Shown in pieces: positions 5,113 to 5,919 of a DNA stretch of 5,919 nt (position 1 is its first letter; the number at the start of each line of letters is the position of its first letter). Where the stretch lies: assembly GCA_003694425.1 (NCBI GenBank), contig RFJX01000055.1, positions 1-5,919 of the forward strand. The letters run 5' to 3'. The translations under genes were made by a program, and so were the position numbers. This stretch comes from Gammaproteobacteria bacterium (GTDB lineage Bacteria; Pseudomonadota; Gammaproteobacteria; J113). Under the pieces are notes generated by a model, which saw only the letters and a program-made list of their open reading frames with translations, was not told the DNA's origin and did not search any database.

Positions 5113-5919
5113 CACCCGTCTCCCCGAGCCGGGCGACCGCCTCCGCCACCTGCTCCACGCCGATCCCGGCCATCCCCTCCCCCCGCGCCGGCCGGATCAC
5201 CCGGATCCGGCGGCTGTGGGTCAGCGGCGGCGAACCACCGAACAGGCCGATCGAGGGGACCCCCAGGGCCGCGGCCATGTTGAGGAAGCCGGTATCGTTG
5301 CCGACATAGCCGCGGCAGCGGGCCAGCAGGGCGGCGGTGTCGTCGATCGGGAGGTCGAGGGCGTCGTGGGCGCGTCCCGGGGCGGCCGCGAGGACCGCCT
5401 CTGCCAGGGGCCGCTCGGGGGAGGCCCCCAGCAGCAGCAGTTGCCACGGCCCTTCCCGCGCCAGCCGCGCCGCCAGGGCGGCGAAGCGTTCCGCCCCCCA
5501 CTGCTTGCGCGGTTCGCTCGACCCCAGTCCGAGGGCCAGCCAGGGCCGGGGGAGGGAGCCGAAGCGGCGCCCGATCCGCGCGTCCGCCTCCGGGCTGACC
5601 GGGAGCACCGGCTCCTCCTCCGTCGCCGGCACCCCGTAGGCCTCCAGCAGGGCCCCGGCCAGCTCGATCGGGTGGCGGCCGCCGGTCCCGCCCGGCAGCT
5701 CCATCGGCTCGCTCAGCAGCAGCCGGGAGGGCCCCTGGCCGTAGCCCCGGGTGACCGGCACCCCGGCCAGCCAGAGGGCCAGGGCGTAGCGCGGCGAGTC
5801 GTGCAGCAGCCAGGCGCGGTCGTAGCGGCGCGCGCGCAGCTCCCTGGCCAGCCGCCACAGGCCGGCGAGGCCGTCGTGGCGTCCGGGGTTGCGCTCCAGC
5901 CACCACACCTCCCCCACGG
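5102..5919 (-). CDS. Glycosyltransferase family 9 (heptosyltransferase-like), N-terminus outside window
   Basis: This is a second cytoplasmic GT-B glycosyltransferase of the LPS heptosyltransferase type. The visible 271 residues cover the end of the acceptor-side domain and the full donor-binding domain; by comparison with family length about 60-80 residues, including the catalytic Asp loop, lie beyond the window. Evidence in the fragment (counted from its first full codon) is LALGLGSSEPRKQW at 127-140 with the K-x-W signature, and GNDTGFLNMAAALGVPSIGLFGGSPP around 206-231, the family's donor-binding motif. The usual motif ends in a His (GxxH); here Asn213 takes that place, while GNDTG is intact. 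Unlike the other GT9 gene it has no C-terminal Cys cluster, so the two are not recent duplicates. The GTG at 5917 is an internal valine codon, not a start. It is the first visible gene of a minus-strand operon, overlapping the ligase by 11 nt. Confidence 0.9.
   Translation of the reverse strand, partial: VGEVWWLERNPGRHDGLAGLWRLARELRARRYDRAWLLHDSPRYALALWLAGVPVTRGYGQGPSRLLLSEPMELPGGTGGRHPIELAGALLEAYGVPATEEEPVLPVSPEADARIGRRFGSLPRPWLALGLGSSEPRKQWGAERFAALAARLAREGPWQLLLLGASPERPLAEAVLAAAPGRAHDALDLPIDDTAALLARCRGYVGNDTGFLNMAAALGVPSIGLFGGSPPLTHSRRIRVIRPARGEGMAGIGVEQVAEAVARLGETGDAD
5120..5125 (-). promoter_or_regulatory. Ribosome binding site of the ligase gene
   Basis: GGGGAG on the minus strand is 7 nt before ATG 5112 and only 4 nt before the alternative GTG 5115. 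It decides the start in favour of ATG. It lies within the end of the upstream GT9 gene. Confidence 0.65.

Noticed and set aside
4123..5283. Plus-strand open frame opposite the ligase (386 codons)
   Set aside because: Gly/Gln/Pro-rich antisense shadow of a well-supported membrane-protein gene; no domain visible.
5102..5917. GTG at 5917 as a true start for the upstream GT9
   Set aside because: It would remove the family's N-terminal strand and catalytic loop; the frame is open to the window edge, so the real start is outside.

Overview
This is a GC-rich, densely coding window. The content suggests a Gram-negative proteobacterium with lipopolysaccharide, most likely a GC-rich gammaproteobacterium. 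The ahcY-metF pair, known from Pseudomonas-like bacteria, and the LPS-type genes support this, but no gene here fixes the taxon.

Left half, plus strand (1-2703): a three-gene run. It starts with the C-terminal 133 codons of S-adenosylhomocysteine hydrolase (ahcY), then a complete 5,10-methylenetetrahydrofolate reductase (metF, 288 aa), then a complete 474-aa sigma-54-dependent response regulator (receiver, AAA+ with intact GAFTGA loop, Fis-type helix-turn-helix). The three genes are separated by only 4 nt each, and both junctions carry the same CTGAGGCGATG string, so they look co-transcribed and translationally coupled. AhcY and MetF both serve the activated-methyl cycle: one releases homocysteine from SAH, the other supplies the methyl-folate used to remake methionine. 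The regulator has a receiver with an unusual insertion after the phosphoacceptor Asp, like the PrsR type of PEP-CTERM/exopolysaccharide regulators. No partner histidine kinase is visible.

Middle (2704-2914): a non-coding gap between convergent genes. It is nearly filled by a roughly 187-bp element bounded by imperfect 30-bp inverted repeats (24/30 matching). Each arm is built from degenerate CACGGAG-like units and resembles a dispersed intergenic repeat family seen in many bacterial genomes.

Right half, minus strand (2915-5919): three tightly packed, overlapping genes read right to left. They are a GT9 (heptosyltransferase-type) glycosyltransferase cut by the window edge, a WaaL/Wzy_C-type polytopic O-antigen ligase or polymerase, and a second GT9 glycosyltransferase. 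They overlap by 11 nt and 4 nt, and the two internal starts have good Shine-Dalgarno sequences. Together they look like part of an LPS core / O-antigen assembly locus: the GT9 enzymes add sugars on the cytoplasmic face and the membrane protein joins or polymerises glycans on the periplasmic side.

I see no tRNA, rRNA, CRISPR array, transposase or phage gene, and no clearly new multi-gene system. The items most worth a second look are the inverted-repeat element and the orphan PrsR-like regulator in the methyl-cycle operon.
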